Source: Lotus japonicus
Taxonomy: Eukaryota > Streptophyta > Magnoliopsida > Fabales > Fabaceae
Direction: 5' to 3'
Assembly (NCBI RefSeq): GCF_012489685.1
Contig: NC_080043.1
Span: forward strand, 34,491,987 to 34,555,986
Length of the DNA stretch: 64,000 nt
Every line of letters begins with the position of its first letter. Position 1 is the first letter of the stretch. Made by a program: the position numbers and the translations under genes. Positions 12,377-23,043 of the stretch are shown piece by piece. The notes under the pieces are model-generated. The model was given only the letters and a program-made list of their open reading frames with translations, was not told the origin of the DNA and made no database searches.

Positions 12377-12700
12377 TTACAGGTCGGATGGTTCGTCGGT
12401 GAACGACCAGATCGCGGCCGTGAGACGTCCAAGAGGCATTTCTGGTCGTTCCTCTTCACTTGGGTAGACGGGAATGATGATTTTGTGGGGTTTTTTAGCC
12501 GATTCAAGTGCAACGAATATGGTGTTGGTGGCGGTCTCGCCGGAGACGAATGAAGAAGATGAACTCACAGTGGTGGTGGTGGTGGTCGGCCACTGGCGGA
12601 AGTGGGGGTAACTCCAAGCCCAAATCTGATCTTGGGTTGAGGAGGACAAAGCTTGGGTAAGTTTCATGGTGTTGTCCTTTGAAGGAGAAGAAACTTTGGA
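12377..12700 (-). other. Possible captured gene fragment inside the MULE
   Basis: This GC-rich segment is open on the minus strand (part of a 169-codon frame ending at 12377). It encodes Thr/Ser-rich and ordinary-looking peptide such as LTQALSSSTQDQIWAWSY and RPEMPLGRLTAAIWSF. I do not recognise the protein. Base composition unlike the AT-rich flanks supports capture, but a chance open frame is possible. Confidence 0.3.
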
Positions 12701-12890
12701 AGGAACACGGTGACGGTGGTGATAAGGTGAAGAAGAAGACACAACCAAGAGAAGGAAAACATGAAGAGGAGAGGGAAAGGAGAAATGGCAGCGTGAAAGG
12801 GAAAGGAAAACGGAGAAGAACTGTGTTGGTGAGAAGAAAATGACGAAATAAAGATATAAATAAAATTGTATTGCATTATATATCAATTCT

Positions 12891-12957
12891 TTGTGTAGCT
12901 CAACTGGTTAGGGTTATGTTTTGCCACTTATAGATCCTGAGTTCGAATCCCCCCACC
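12891..12957 (+). repeat. tRNA-like sequence in the right inverted repeat
   Basis: TTGTGTAGCTCAACTGGTTA at 12891-12910 and GAGTTCGAATCC around 12939-12950 are A- and B-box-like. It is the mirror of 11813-11880, so both copies would direct transcription outward through the element tips. Confidence 0.65.
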
Positions 12958-13304
12958 CTCTCCTTTTTCCTCTCCCTCTTTTTAAAATTTTAAATGTAAT
13001 TTCCACATAAAAATAAATAAAAAAGCCATGTCAGCACCTTCCGTTAGTTTTTTAACGTTGAACTGACGGAGGGGTACTCACTACACTATTTTGTTTCATC
13101 GAGGGTACAAACGTCGACAAAAATAGATGGAGGGTATCATTTGCACGAACCTGAAACATCAGGGGCACCAAATGCATTTAAGCCTAAAAGTTGTTTGTTA
13201 GTTTTTTAAGTTTTTATAACTTAAAAGATACTTTTTGTTAAAAGTTATTTGTTAGTTATTAAATTGACAACACTGGGTCATTGAAGCGACATGATGGTGG
13301 AGGG

Positions 13305-14045
13305 TCAAGTAGCACTGGTGTTGGAGGTCGGTGTTACCTATTGGCAGTGGTCGTAGTGGCTTTGGGGTGGTGGCAGTGGTGGTGATGGTGGAAGCGATGG
13401 TAGTGGGGATTATGAATGAAGAGTTTGCGACAATGGCAGTGGTGGTGGTTTCGGAGGCGGCAGCGGTGGTGTTGGTGGTGACGGTGGTCGTGGCAGTAGC
13501 AACGATGGAGGCAGTGAACATTTGTGGTGGAGGTGATGGTAAAGGTGGTGGTGATGGAAGGTGGAGGGTGGTGGTAGCAATGAAGGTGATGGTGGTGATG
13601 GCAATGAAAGTGGTGGTGTTGGTGGCAATGAAGGTGGTGGCGGTGGTGGTGATGGTAGTCGTGGCAGTGGCAATGGTGGTGGTGAACAGTTGTGGAAATG
13701 TGAAGGTAGAGAGGTGGTTGTGGTGGTTGTGGTGGTGGAGGGTGGCAGTAGCAGTGGAGGTGATGGTGGTGGTGGAAATGAAGTGGTTCCGGTGGTGGCG
13801 GCGACAACGATGGTGGTGGTGAATGGTTGAGGTGGAGATGATAGTAGAGGTGGTGATGGTGGTGGAGGGTGGAGGGTGGCGGTAACAATGGGGGTAATGG
13901 TGGTGGTGGTGGTGGCAATGGAGGTGGTGGTTGTGGTGGTGTCGGTGGTCGTGGAGGTCGAAACGATGGTGGTGGTGGACGATTGTGGTGGATGTGATTG
14001 TAGAGGTAGTGGTGGTGGAGGGTGGCGGTAGTAGTAGATTTTGGT
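13305..14045. repeat. Long imperfect GGT/GTG trinucleotide tract
   Basis: About 740 bp of degenerate GGTGGT/GTGGTG repeat with occasional GCA, GAA and GTC units. It opens long frames on both strands (poly-Val/Gly on +, poly-His/Pro/Ser/Thr on -), but these result from the repeat and are not genes. Composition is strongly asymmetric: G-rich on the + strand and C-rich on the - strand. Confidence 0.9.
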
Positions 14046-14219
14046 GACTGATGAATGAGATGCATAAGTAATTGAGTTCGGTGAAATGGTGGGGGAAGAT
14101 TTTATGGGTTTAAGTTTTGAGTTTTGGTGAAGATGATGGAAGAAGGGGGATGAAGATGATGGAATAAAGGGGATGGAGATGATGGGAGAAAGAAGGAAGT
14201 AGAAAGGGACCAAAGTGAT

Positions 14220-14530
14220 AGGAAATTAGATAGATAATATTGACTTTTCAACGGAATGACTAAATTGACAGCTAAAATATTGTGTAAGTGGCAAAAAAAG
14301 TGTCACATCAGTTTCTCCGTTAACGTCTGTTAGGTTTATTAACGTTAGGGACTAAACTGACTAGCGTTAGCCACTTCCAGGGATCACGAGTTGATTTTTT
14401 TTAGTTTAGGGACGAATGTGGCAGAGTCTGACACATTTAAATATCAAAGTGAGTATTTACTTCATTTTTAATATTGAAAAGTAAAATTTTAACTTTTCAA
14501 CGTGATACGACTTTAACTGATCCCAAATAT
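14220..14530. mobile_element. Right end of a decayed DNA transposon
   Basis: 'gggactaaactgactagcg' (about 14346-14364), 'tttagggacgaatgtgg' and a terminal 'catttaaatatcaaagtgag' resemble MULE/MITE ends of the 'ggactaaact' style. A matching left end was not found, so the boundaries are open. Confidence 0.35.
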
Positions 14531-15122
14531 ACAATTAGAAACTTATTAACAATTTGTTGAACTGATGTTGATATGTGAATTGTAATTTATGAGTTTATCA
14601 TTACTGCATTAATCTTTATAAGAATGATTTACTTAAACTTATTTTATCAAAAAAAACTTACACTATTTTATAAATGTGGAAAAATCAATTTATAAACTTT
14701 TTATTTTTATTTTTCCTCTATCAGTTCCACACGAATTCTATTTTTCTTTTCAAAAAAGAAAAGAATTTTATTTTTGACTTATTCTTGCACTAAATTTACC
14801 CACATACACCTCATATTTTGTGGTGTCTCTCTGTTATTGACTTATTGCTGTTACGTACCTCACATCATTTACTATATTTTCCACTTAATTTTCTATTAAT
14901 TTTATCCCTAATTAGTAAGTAGACACATACTTGAAATCTGTAAAGTAAAATGAAAAAAATTGATATATGATATATAATATAATAAAAATAACATAAAGTA
15001 AAAACTAGAAAAACAAATATGAATTTATACATAACATAAATGTCAACACATCTTTATCTAATGTTCTATCACTGCACGCCCACCCAAAGGTGAGTGATGA
15101 AAACAATGTCTACGTGGACCGG

Positions 15123-15228
15123 GTCCTTGGCACAGGTGTCCTTGGCACAGGTCATGGCCCCACACTCACAAGATTCTGACACGTGGACGGTCAAGATTTC
15201 ACTCTGCCTCTTGAAATTCCTTATAAAT
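15123..15228 (+). promoter_or_regulatory. Core promoter of the first metallothionein gene
   Basis: A TATA box (TATAAAT, 15222-15228) lies 104 bp before the ATG. Upstream are a G-box CACGTG (15180-15185), the shared element TGGACGGTCAAGATTTC (15184-15200), and a 15-bp tandem repeat GTCCTTGGCACAGGT (15123-15137 and 15138-15152). G-boxes in plant promoters bind bZIP/bHLH factors; whether this one does is inferred. Confidence 0.65.
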
Positions 15229-15331
15229 TGGAGTCACGCACCTTCATTGAAAAACCATTACCAGCTACCAATCAGTTTTCCTTTCTTCTTCTCCATCCAT
15301 TCGTGTGATTTCTCTTCCTTCGATTCCGATC

Positions 15332-16103
15332 ATGTCTAGCTGTGGGTGCGGAAACAGCTGCAGTTGCGGCAGCGACTGCAAGTAAGGATTCTTCGATTCC
15401 ATTTTTTTGTCTTTTTCTTTCTCCTCTTTCTCATAAAATAAGATTTTCTTTTTTTTTTCATGAGGAGAAATTTTCTGGGTATTTTAATTTGATTATTGGG
15501 TACCCTTTTGGATGAACTTTGTGAAATTTGATGCTTTATTGTTCTTTCAGCTTGTTGAATTAAAAGGGTGTAGTAGAACTATGCTCTCTCTGTGGCTCTG
15601 TTTTTGCTTTCACAGAGATTCTGTTTTTATTCTCCGATCATATTTTTTATGAATTTTAATTGCCTTTTTAAAGTGGTTGCTTCCTTGAATTGTGCAGAGA
15701 ACAAAAATGATATTTTCTGTAGTATTTTTTCCTGCACCGGCTTTTGCAATTTCACTGAGATGATGTTGATTTTCTGGGAAAATTTTGCAGTGTCTTGAAT
15801 GTTTCTAGAGTTTGTTTATGTTTTTAGGCGTTTATGTTGATAAAAGATTATTTAAAATTTATTCATTTTCCTATTTAATTTCATAAAACATGAGTATGTT
15901 GATTGAATGATTTTTTCTTGTGCCTCAGATGCAACAAGTACTCTGACTTCAGCTTTGCTGAGAAGTCAACCACAGAGACTCTGATCATGGGGGTTGCACC
16001 AGTGAAGGCCTCGTTCGAGGGAGCTGAAATGGGTGTCGGAGCTGAGGACAATGGCTGCAAGTGTGGATCAGACTGCACATGCGATCCTTGCAACTGCAAG
16101 TGA
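15332..16103 (+). CDS. Metallothionein, type-1 cysteine pattern with type-2-like spacer
   Basis: Two exons (15332-15381 and 15929-16103) joined across a GT-AG intron encode 74 residues. The protein would bind Cu/Zn/Cd through cysteine thiolates in the cytosol. The N-terminal domain has three C-x-C motifs (C4/C6, C10/C12, C16/C18), the type-1 arrangement. The C-terminal domain is [15 protein letters not shown]. The spacer reads [20 protein letters not shown], which looks type-2. The intron splits the Lys codon after C16, matching the second gene at 24204. The start ATG follows a normal leader downstream of a TATA box. AATAAA at 16223-16228 is the likely poly(A) signal. Confidence 0.95.
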
Positions 16104-16579
16104 GTGCAGGTGTGAAAGCTTGAAGCAGAGAGATGGCAGCAATATATGTGTAAAATCCACACTTAATAATAATTGTATGTTTGGTTTGTGTTTGGTTCCA
16201 ACGTCACGGTTTGATGTTTTAGAATAAAGTGGCCGTGGCTTCACTTCATCAATCAGCAAATTCATATGTTCTGGGATTTGTTGTGCGTGTCATGAGCTAT
16301 GGTTGCTTTGTGTTTGGTTGGTATTGTGTAAAGTTATGCTGATTTGAATCATCAATCTCTGCTTATGAATGGAATATAAGTGTGTTTAATAAATTGAAGT
16401 TGCACTCATAGGAGGATGACTGCTAAGATAGTTGACATTTATTTGGATGCTATGTTAAAATAGACTATTAATTAGTGTGTCATAAGATTAGGAGTGGAAT
16501 TGAAATAATTTAGTGGAACTAATGCTAATTTCAACTGATTAAAAAAACATATCTGAAAAAATATAATAAAAGAGTGTTA

Positions 16580-16875
16580 CTCCCTCTTTTCCTATTTATA
16601 AAAACCAAACTAACATTTTACGCCCCTTAAGAAAGTGGTTGGTAGTATTAAATTTGTTCAAATTTATCTCAACTTTCCAAAACCACCCCAATTTATTTTT
16701 TTTTAATTTCTATCTATCATTAATGAGTTGCATAGTGGAAAGAAAGAGAAACCTCTACTAAATGAAGGTATTGTTGCCAAAAAATAATTAATGCATCTTG
16801 AAATTTGAATTGATTCTTATAAAAATGACCAAGCTACACCATTTCCTTGGTTCTTATAAATAGGAACGGAGGGAG
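16580..16875. mobile_element. Stowaway-type MITE (296 bp)
   Basis: The termini CTCCCTCTTTTCCTATTTAT and the inverted 'ataaataggaacggagggag' are flanked by TA dinucleotides (16578-16579 and 16876-16877). CTCCCTCC-type ends and a TA target duplication mark Tc1/Mariner-derived Stowaway MITEs. There is no coding capacity. Confidence 0.88.
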
Positions 16876-16984
16876 TAATATTTTTTAAATTGGATATTTA
16901 AAACACAAACAACAGAAGAACAAAGAACTAAATAAAGACTACCCATTCTCCAATAAATCTCAACATGGGGAGAGGATTAAGTTT

Positions 16985-17295
16985 TCAACCCTTCTCTCCC
17001 CCTTAATCTCATTTTGGCTAACGCATCAACCGGCTTACTGAACATGAGACCATTTACCACATCCAAACAATCAAGCTCACACAACCTTCCGTGCGCTAAC
17101 ATTACACACCAAGGAGAGACCATGAATAACAACAAGCAACTCAGTTAGAAAGACTTCACTTATCCCTTAAAAGTTACCGAACCCAAGAAGCCAAGCACCT
17201 ATGTGGTCCCTCAACAGCCTCCCACAACCCATAATAGAATCATGCCTTGTAAAACTACCAGCCGTATTCAATTTGAGTCAGCCTACCATAACAAG
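16985..17295 (-). pseudogene. RNase H-like fragment of a LINE
   Basis: On the minus strand the frames give LKLNTAGSFTRHDSIMGCGR, LLRDHIGAWLLGFGNF and a Leu/Val-rich tail. This is the pattern of the RVT_3 RNase H domain at the 3' end of plant L1-type elements (LNTDGS, GCGGLLRD, GxWLxGF). The Asp of NTDGS is replaced and several stops are present, so it is dead. Confidence 0.6.
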
Positions 17296-17869
17296 TACCG
17301 TGTTGGACCTGAAAATCAATATCCGCAATAGTGGTTATAAGGATTAATTATACTTCCATTTTGTCCTTAATCTATTGCGACTGTACGATTTAAGCCCCAG
17401 TGTTTAATGACAGTAGTAAAAATTAGATCATTTTGTCTATGTTCCGCCCGATTTCTAACAAAAAGGTGTGATGTGGAAACTAACACATCTTTCACGTAGA
17501 TGCAATTTCCATAACTATAATTAAAACAAAATTATTGTTTTTGCACATCGCAGCACATAACCTAAAAAATAATTTCAGTGGTGACCTAAACCATCTCCAT
17601 TAACAACACCATCCCTTCTAAACCATTACAAAAAACACATCAAGAAATCACAAGCCATTTAAATTTTAAAACCAATTAAATTATTTTCAATCATTATCAC
17701 TCCACAAAACCAAATATCTTACATTCGCTACATCGAGAATGAGTTTAAATTCATCCAAAATAAGCTTGCCAATGGAAGAAGAAAACAAAGTAAACAAAAA
17801 TGAACCAACCCACTTCGACCACATAACCACCAATTAAACCTCCAAAACATAAGAACAACGCTAATTGAG
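17296..17869. other. Non-coding stretch
   Basis: No gene seen. Sequence around 17340-17480 ('ttccattttgtccttaatct', 'ttaagccccagtg') resembles one end of a MULE/MITE, but no partner end was found. Confidence 0.3.
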
Positions 17870-18467
17870 AATTTGAAGAGGTTTCTCTTGGAGAATTAGT
17901 CATGATCAACAAGTTAATATTTGGAAGGATTGTTGGCTTCCTAATGGTCCTCCTATTAGTAATCGCAACCACCTTGTTCAAGAGCTTCGTCTTGATAGAG
18001 TTTCGAATTTACTATGTAATAACGGGGGCTAAAATTTCTCTCAGTTATAAACTACTTTTTTCCCAATAACAACTTCTTCAGTTCTTGGGCTACCATTACC
18101 GATGGCCCTTTGTGAAGATGCTTTCTTGTGGAAAAAAGTTTGAAAACCCCCCGCTCTTCCACAATGTTCTAACTTCTAGTTACCCTCCAATTTGTGGTGA
18201 GTTAGTTCATCGAGGTATGAATCTTAACCCCATTTGTCCTCTTTGCGACCTGGATGTTGAAACCATCTCCCATGCTCTTCTCTTTTTCCCTGTTGGGTTA
18301 TGGGAGTTTGGTTTGTGTCTTCCTCGGGACTTTATCTGGGTGTTGTTCTTGAAGCATACAGATCCTGAGGTTCATGCTACCTTTGCTATGATGGCCTATG
18401 TGATTTGGGGAGCTCGCATCGCTTGGATTTTGATAGTATGCCTTTCTCCGATACAGTGTTGGCCCGT
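17870..18467 (+). pseudogene. LINE 3' part, zf-RVT segment (left half)
   Basis: On the + strand the frames give VNIWKDCWLPNGPPIS, then a zf-RVT domain: VLTSSYPPICGELVHRGMNL, NPICPLCDLDVETISHALLF and a Trp-rich tail. The CPLC and E-x-x-x-HALLFxP spacing is that of the zinc-binding reverse-transcriptase domain of plant LINEs. It is cut at 18467 by an LTR retrotransposon and resumes at 23044. Stops and frameshifts show it is inactive. Confidence 0.7.
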
Positions 18468-19493
18468 TGTTTACGGTGATTTTTGGTAAACAAACAGAAT
18501 CCAAAAGCAATTCAAGGACCGGATTCAGAGTCCTTTCTGGGTTCTTTAGTGAAGACGTTTTAAATGTCAAGGCTGAGTTTTTGTGAAGAACGATATGAAC
18601 AAAAGGGAAAGGTAAAAGACTAAAAGGAAAAAAGAAGAACAAAAAGTAAAAGGAAATCAAAATGGCAAAGGAAATAACATTGCATTGAAAGTTAAAGGTG
18701 AGAATCACAGCACACTCTTAGTCTCTTTGTAGCCATATGTCACATGAGACTTGGAGGCATCCATGGAGAGTTTTGAGTAATTGTGTGAGTCTGAGTAATT
18801 TTACAATCAGATTTGCTACTTATAGAATAAGAAATGAAACTGTCACTAGATCCTACGGTAGAGATTAAATCTTAGAAAATAACTCCCCACACTAGAGCCA
18901 TACACTTGGCATAATTACACATAAAATAACTTGCAGCAACTTGTATCAACTTCCCGTAGCTATATTTATGGTAACTCCTTGCACCACTTCCACCTCCATG
19001 ATTGCCACGTTGTTCCGCTTTCTATAACAGCTGCCATCTTCAATTTATTCCATTGTGTCTTCAAGTTAGTTTCATCTTCATGCTACATGGATAATAACCA
19101 CCTTCATCTTCTTGTCTTGGTCGAGGAGCTCCTTTCATGTGGCTATATATTACAAAGTTTCCACTTAGTATTGTTGCATCTTCTCCTTGTCGAAGTTATG
19201 TGGTCGAAATATATACATTGCAAATGCCACGTTATTTTAATTCCCTATGAACTCTTGACAATAAACACTTTGGCATTAAAATGGTGCCATCAACATATAA
19301 TCTGGACCTCAAAACCAAGGCCATATTTCGACTAGGCCATATTTCGACTAGGAAAGTAATTGGCATATGATTTCAACCAATATATGTAATAATAATTTGG
19401 TAGAAAGTAGATATTATGCTAACACATGCCATGCATTTACATACCCAGTATATCACTGATAAATTTTCAAAGCTATAAATTTTGGTGTTAACA
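18468..19493 (-). repeat. 3' LTR (element orientation), 1,026 bp
   Basis: From about 18670 to 19493 it is almost identical to 22207-23038. The first ~200 bp differ strongly from the partner LTR except for the terminal ~30 bp ('atttttggtaaacaaa'). An antisense 134-codon open frame recurs in both LTRs and is not a gene. Confidence 0.9.
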
Positions 19494-20072
19494 CAGGCCC
19501 CCCAAAATGTTGTTTCTCGAATAAAATGAGAGGAATAACATTTTGAGTTATATCACCAAAATTTTAAGCAAACTCCTCATGGCCTTTTGCAGTCACCTAG
19601 CCATTTTTTCTTTTGAAATTGTGACTCACCATTTTGATTGCTACCTGCTACCCTCAGTATATAAAATTCGACTAAACCATTTAATGGCTAAGCCAAATTA
19701 AGATTAGTGGAAAATTTAGCAAATTGAGAGAGTTCAAGAGTAAACCATTATCATCCTCTTTGGTCGAAGTGATATCCTTTTCTAACTTGGTCGAAATACT
19801 AGTCCAGTACCATCATGCAATTTCAACATTGGCCTTTGAATATAAACATTTTATAATGGCAACATGTTTCATTATCATATAATATCAATCCAAAGCCAGT
19901 ATCAAATCTCAACCATAACTTCAATACTTAGCAAAACAAACTTCGACCAATTCATTGTTTCTTACCAAGTTGGCACATCATTTTGCCACAAAGAGCATTT
20001 CTCTTTTATTTTCGGCAACGTGTGCCGAATTTCGGCAATGTATGCCGAATTTCAAACGAAAATATTTATATT

Positions 20073-21536
20073 TCAGCCAACCCCTTTTGGGCTTGAGGTC
20101 CTTGGCAAATTCTGACTCCTTTTCACCATAACCTTCTGATAGTCACTTGTAGTCTTCAATCCTTTGAAGGATTTTGCTGGAAATTTTCCTTTGCTCTCAT
20201 CTTCATAAGTATAGGGAGACTTTGGCTTAAATTCAGCCATATTCACTTCATTCTCATTACTATCACTATCCTCATCAGATTGATCAATTTCAGGATTTTG
20301 AGTGGCTCTTATGCAAGAACTTTCTTTTCCTTGAAAAACTTCTTCAGGCTTGTATTTCTCAAGCCTTAGTTTCTCTACCCTTTTAACCTTATGAGCCAAT
20401 TGAGTCATATCTATGAACTCATCATTAACCAAATTCTTTTTAATCGAATAGTCTAGGCCCCCAATAGCCATTTTTACTAATTCGAATTCAGGCACATGAG
20501 TAGAACATCTAGTTTCCATATGCTTAAATCGAATTAAGTAGTCATCTATTGACTCATTCGGCTGTCTCTTAACATTAACCAAGTCCATTAATGTCACTTT
20601 GGTTTCTCCTCTAAAGAATTGCTCATGAAAAGCCATCTCCAATTCATTCCAATTATGGATCGAATTAGGAGGTAGAGTAGTAAACCAAGTGAAAGCATTT
20701 TTCGTCAAGGAACTTGGAAAATATTTCATTTTCAACAGTTCATTGTTAGCAAGATCACAAATTTCAAGTCGGTACCTTGCAATATGCTCAACAGTTGATT
20801 CACCTGTGTCTCCTGAAAATTTAGTAACTTTTGGAACCTTCCATCCCCTTGGGAGTTCTGCTTGAAGAACTACTTCAGAAAACGGAGACGTGAAATTTGG
20901 ACGATTGACATATCCAACATTGAAACCATGATGATTTAGAACTTCTTCGACAGCATTGGCCACATTTTGTGGCCCCCCATAGTCATTTTGATTTCGATTA
21001 AATAAGACATTGTTGTCTAAATTCTGATCAAAATTCTGTGGCTGATTTTGGACTGAATTTTCTTGTCCATTCAGAACTTCGTTTGGACCAAAATTCTGAT
21101 CTTGAGGCAAATTTTGAGGCTCATTTTGACTAAAATTCTGAACTTCACGTTGAGTAAAATTTAGAGGCACACTTTGACCATAATCAGGAACTTGCTGGAA
21201 CGTTTGGTTCAAAGGCGGTGCTCCAAGAACATCAGCAATTCGACACAATTGTCGAGTTAAGTGTTGAGTATTTTGAATGAGAGGATTAAACATAGTTGAC
21301 ATTTGTTGTGTCAACATGTTCACCATATTGTACCTACTTTCATCAATTTGTTGCCTAATTGATTGTAAATCAATATCAGTGGTTGAATTTGAAGGAAATA
21401 AATTCATTGAACCACTTTGCATCAAAGGCATGGTCATTCCCAATGTGTTGAACTGTGTATGTTCTTGACCATTTTGATTTGCTCCTTGCCCAGAATTTTC
21501 AGAAATGACATCATTTGTCATTCTGCCATTAAACAT
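20073..21536 (-). CDS. Retrotransposon gag protein
   Basis: A single intact frame of 487 residues starts at the ATG at 21536 (two in-frame codons precede it without an ATG). The N-terminal third is rich in Gln/Asn, with repeats of QNFxQN type. The middle is a Retrotrans_gag domain: WKVPKVTKFSGDTGESTVEH, NAFTWFTTLPPNSIHNWNEL, FHEQFFRGETKV and ESIDDYLIRFK. The tail is acidic then basic. No CCHC knuckle is seen. Gag would form the virus-like particle core. No pol follows. An uninterrupted frame suggests recent activity with proteins supplied in trans. Confidence 0.88.
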   Translation of the reverse strand: MFNGRMTNDVISENSGQGANQNGQEHTQFNTLGMTMPLMQSGSMNLFPSNSTTDIDLQSIRQQIDESRYNMVNMLTQQMSTMFNPLIQNTQHLTRQLCRIADVLGAPPLNQTFQQVPDYGQSVPLNFTQREVQNFSQNEPQNLPQDQNFGPNEVLNGQENSVQNQPQNFDQNLDNNVLFNRNQNDYGGPQNVANAVEEVLNHHGFNVGYVNRPNFTSPFSEVVLQAELPRGWKVPKVTKFSGDTGESTVEHIARYRLEICDLANNELLKMKYFPSSLTKNAFTWFTTLPPNSIHNWNELEMAFHEQFFRGETKVTLMDLVNVKRQPNESIDDYLIRFKHMETRCSTHVPEFELVKMAIGGLDYSIKKNLVNDEFIDMTQLAHKVKRVEKLRLEKYKPEEVFQGKESSCIRATQNPEIDQSDEDSDSNENEVNMAEFKPKSPYTYEDESKGKFPAKSFKGLKTTSDYQKVMVKRSQNLPRTSSPKGVG

Positions 21537-21828
21537 TTTCACAAAATTCTGAGTACTACCTGAACGAAAAATATCAATATACTAATTGGTGGCCAAGTTC
21601 CAATTTGAACTCAAATAGAATTCAATTCGTTGCACAGTAGCACAATACGTTGACCTTCTTGATATTGGTTTTTAAATTCTAAAAACCAATTCTTGAAATC
21701 AAATGGTCAATTTAGACCAATATATCAAATCAACGAGATGACGTCAATAACTGGAATTCAGAACTGGACCATAAATGACACTGAAAAACTTAGTTTTCAC
21801 TAAAATGGTCCCACCAGGTGTGCCAATT

Positions 21829-23038
21829 TGTTTACACGGATTTTTGGTAAACAAATATCCTCTTAGTTCGACTAAAGGAAGTTTAGATTTCAGGGTCCTT
21901 TTGAGAAAACGTTTTGCCAAAGTGTAGTGTATGGACGGATGTGTTTTCGACAACAATAAACAACTTCAAACGAAACTGGATTTTATTGAATATGAGTCGA
22001 TTACAAAATAGTTAAGCAAACCAAAATAACATGAAAGCAAATTTCGACAAAACAAGTTACACATAAGAACTGGGAATTAACAAACTGAAATGCAAGGAAA
22101 TTAAAGCGTTGGTTCTGCAACATACTCCTCCATCATCACGTTCTGCTCTCGAAGTCTCATTGATGCGGACGTTTAGAGCTTTTAGTGAGTTTTCAGAGTT
22201 TTCTAGTTGGCAAAGGAAATGAAATTGCATTGAACATAAAAGGTGAGAATCACAGCACACTCTTAGTCTCTTTGTAGCCATATGTCACATGAGACTTGGA
22301 GGCATCCATGGAGAGTTTTGAGTAATTGTGTGAGTCTGAGTAATTTTACAATCAGATTTGCTACTTATAGAATAAGAAATGAAACTGCCACTAGATCCTA
22401 CGGTAGAGATTAAATCTTAGAAAATAACTCCCCACACTAGAGCCATACACTTGGCATAATTACACATAAAATAACTTGCAGCAACTTGTATCAACTTCCC
22501 GTAGCTATATTTATGGTAACTCCTTGCACCACTTCCACCTCCATGATTGCCACGTTGTTCCGCTTTCTATGACAGCTGCCATCTTCAATTTATTCCATTG
22601 TGTCTTCAAGTTAGTTTCATCTTCATGCTACATGGATAATAACCACCTTCATCTTCTTGTCTTGGTCGAGGAGCTCCTTTCATGTGGCTATATATTACAA
22701 AGTTTCCACTTAGTATTGTTGCATCTTCTCCTTGTCGAAGTTATGTGGTCGAAATATATACATTGCAAATGCCACGTTATTTTAATTCCCTATGAACTCT
22801 CGACAATAAACACTTTGGCATTAAAATGGTGCCATCAACATATAATCTGGACCTCAAAACCAAGGCCATATTTCGACTAGGCCATATTTCGACTAGGAAA
22901 GTAATTGGCATATGATTTCAACCAATATATGTAATAATAATTTGGTAGAAAGTAGATATTATGCTAACACATGCCATGCATTTACATACCCAGTATATCA
23001 CTGATAAATTTTCAAAGCTATAAATTTTGGTGTTAACA
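21829..23038 (-). repeat. 5' LTR (element orientation), 1,210 bp
   Basis: It is the partner of 18468-19493. It is ~180 bp longer because the segment 21845-22206 is a different version of the LTR end. Confidence 0.9.
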
Positions 23039-23043
23039 CCCGT

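Larger units (their letters stand above)
11604..13184. mobile_element. Mutator-like (MULE-type) non-autonomous element with 9-bp TSD
   Basis: The termini GGCTTAAATGCATTTGGTGC and its inverted copy are exact at the tips. The inverted repeats extend ~310-325 bp on each side (11604 to about 11915, about 12860 to 13184) with scattered mismatches and indels. Both ends are flanked by TAAAAGTTG (11595-11603 and 13185-13193), a 9-bp target duplication typical of Mutator elements. The interior (about 12180-12700) is GC-rich compared with its surroundings and has no transposase, which suggests captured host sequence (Pack-MULE style). Confidence 0.85.
18468..23038 (-). mobile_element. gag-only LTR retrotransposon (non-autonomous, Ty3/Gypsy type) with 5-bp TSD
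   Basis: The 4,571-bp element is bounded by TG...CA (TGTTTAC ... GTTAACA) and flanked by CCCGT (18463-18467 and 23039-23043). LTRs lie at 18468-19493 and 21829-23038. The interior carries one gag frame on the minus strand and no protease, reverse transcriptase or integrase, so it depends on a helper. A G-run (polypurine tract on the minus strand) adjoins the LTR at 19494-19504. It is inserted in a dead LINE. Confidence 0.92.

Noticed and set aside
11813..12957. Two tRNA genes inside the MULE.
   Set aside because: A and B boxes are present but no regular cloverleaf or anticodon stem can be drawn, and the copies are mirror parts of the inverted repeats.
13334..14213. Long open frames of 163-267 codons on both strands (poly-His, poly-Pro/Ser/Thr, poly-Val/Gly).
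   Set aside because: They follow only from the GGT/GTG repeat; several overlapping frames are open at once and none has a domain or start context.
15094..15339. 81-codon ORF overlapping the metallothionein promoter.
   Set aside because: It covers the TATA box and leader and ends at the true start region; no conserved features.
18931..22880. A 134-codon open frame that occurs twice (18931-19335 and 22476-22880) and could look like a duplicated gene.
   Set aside because: Both copies lie antisense inside the two LTRs; the duplication is the LTR pair.
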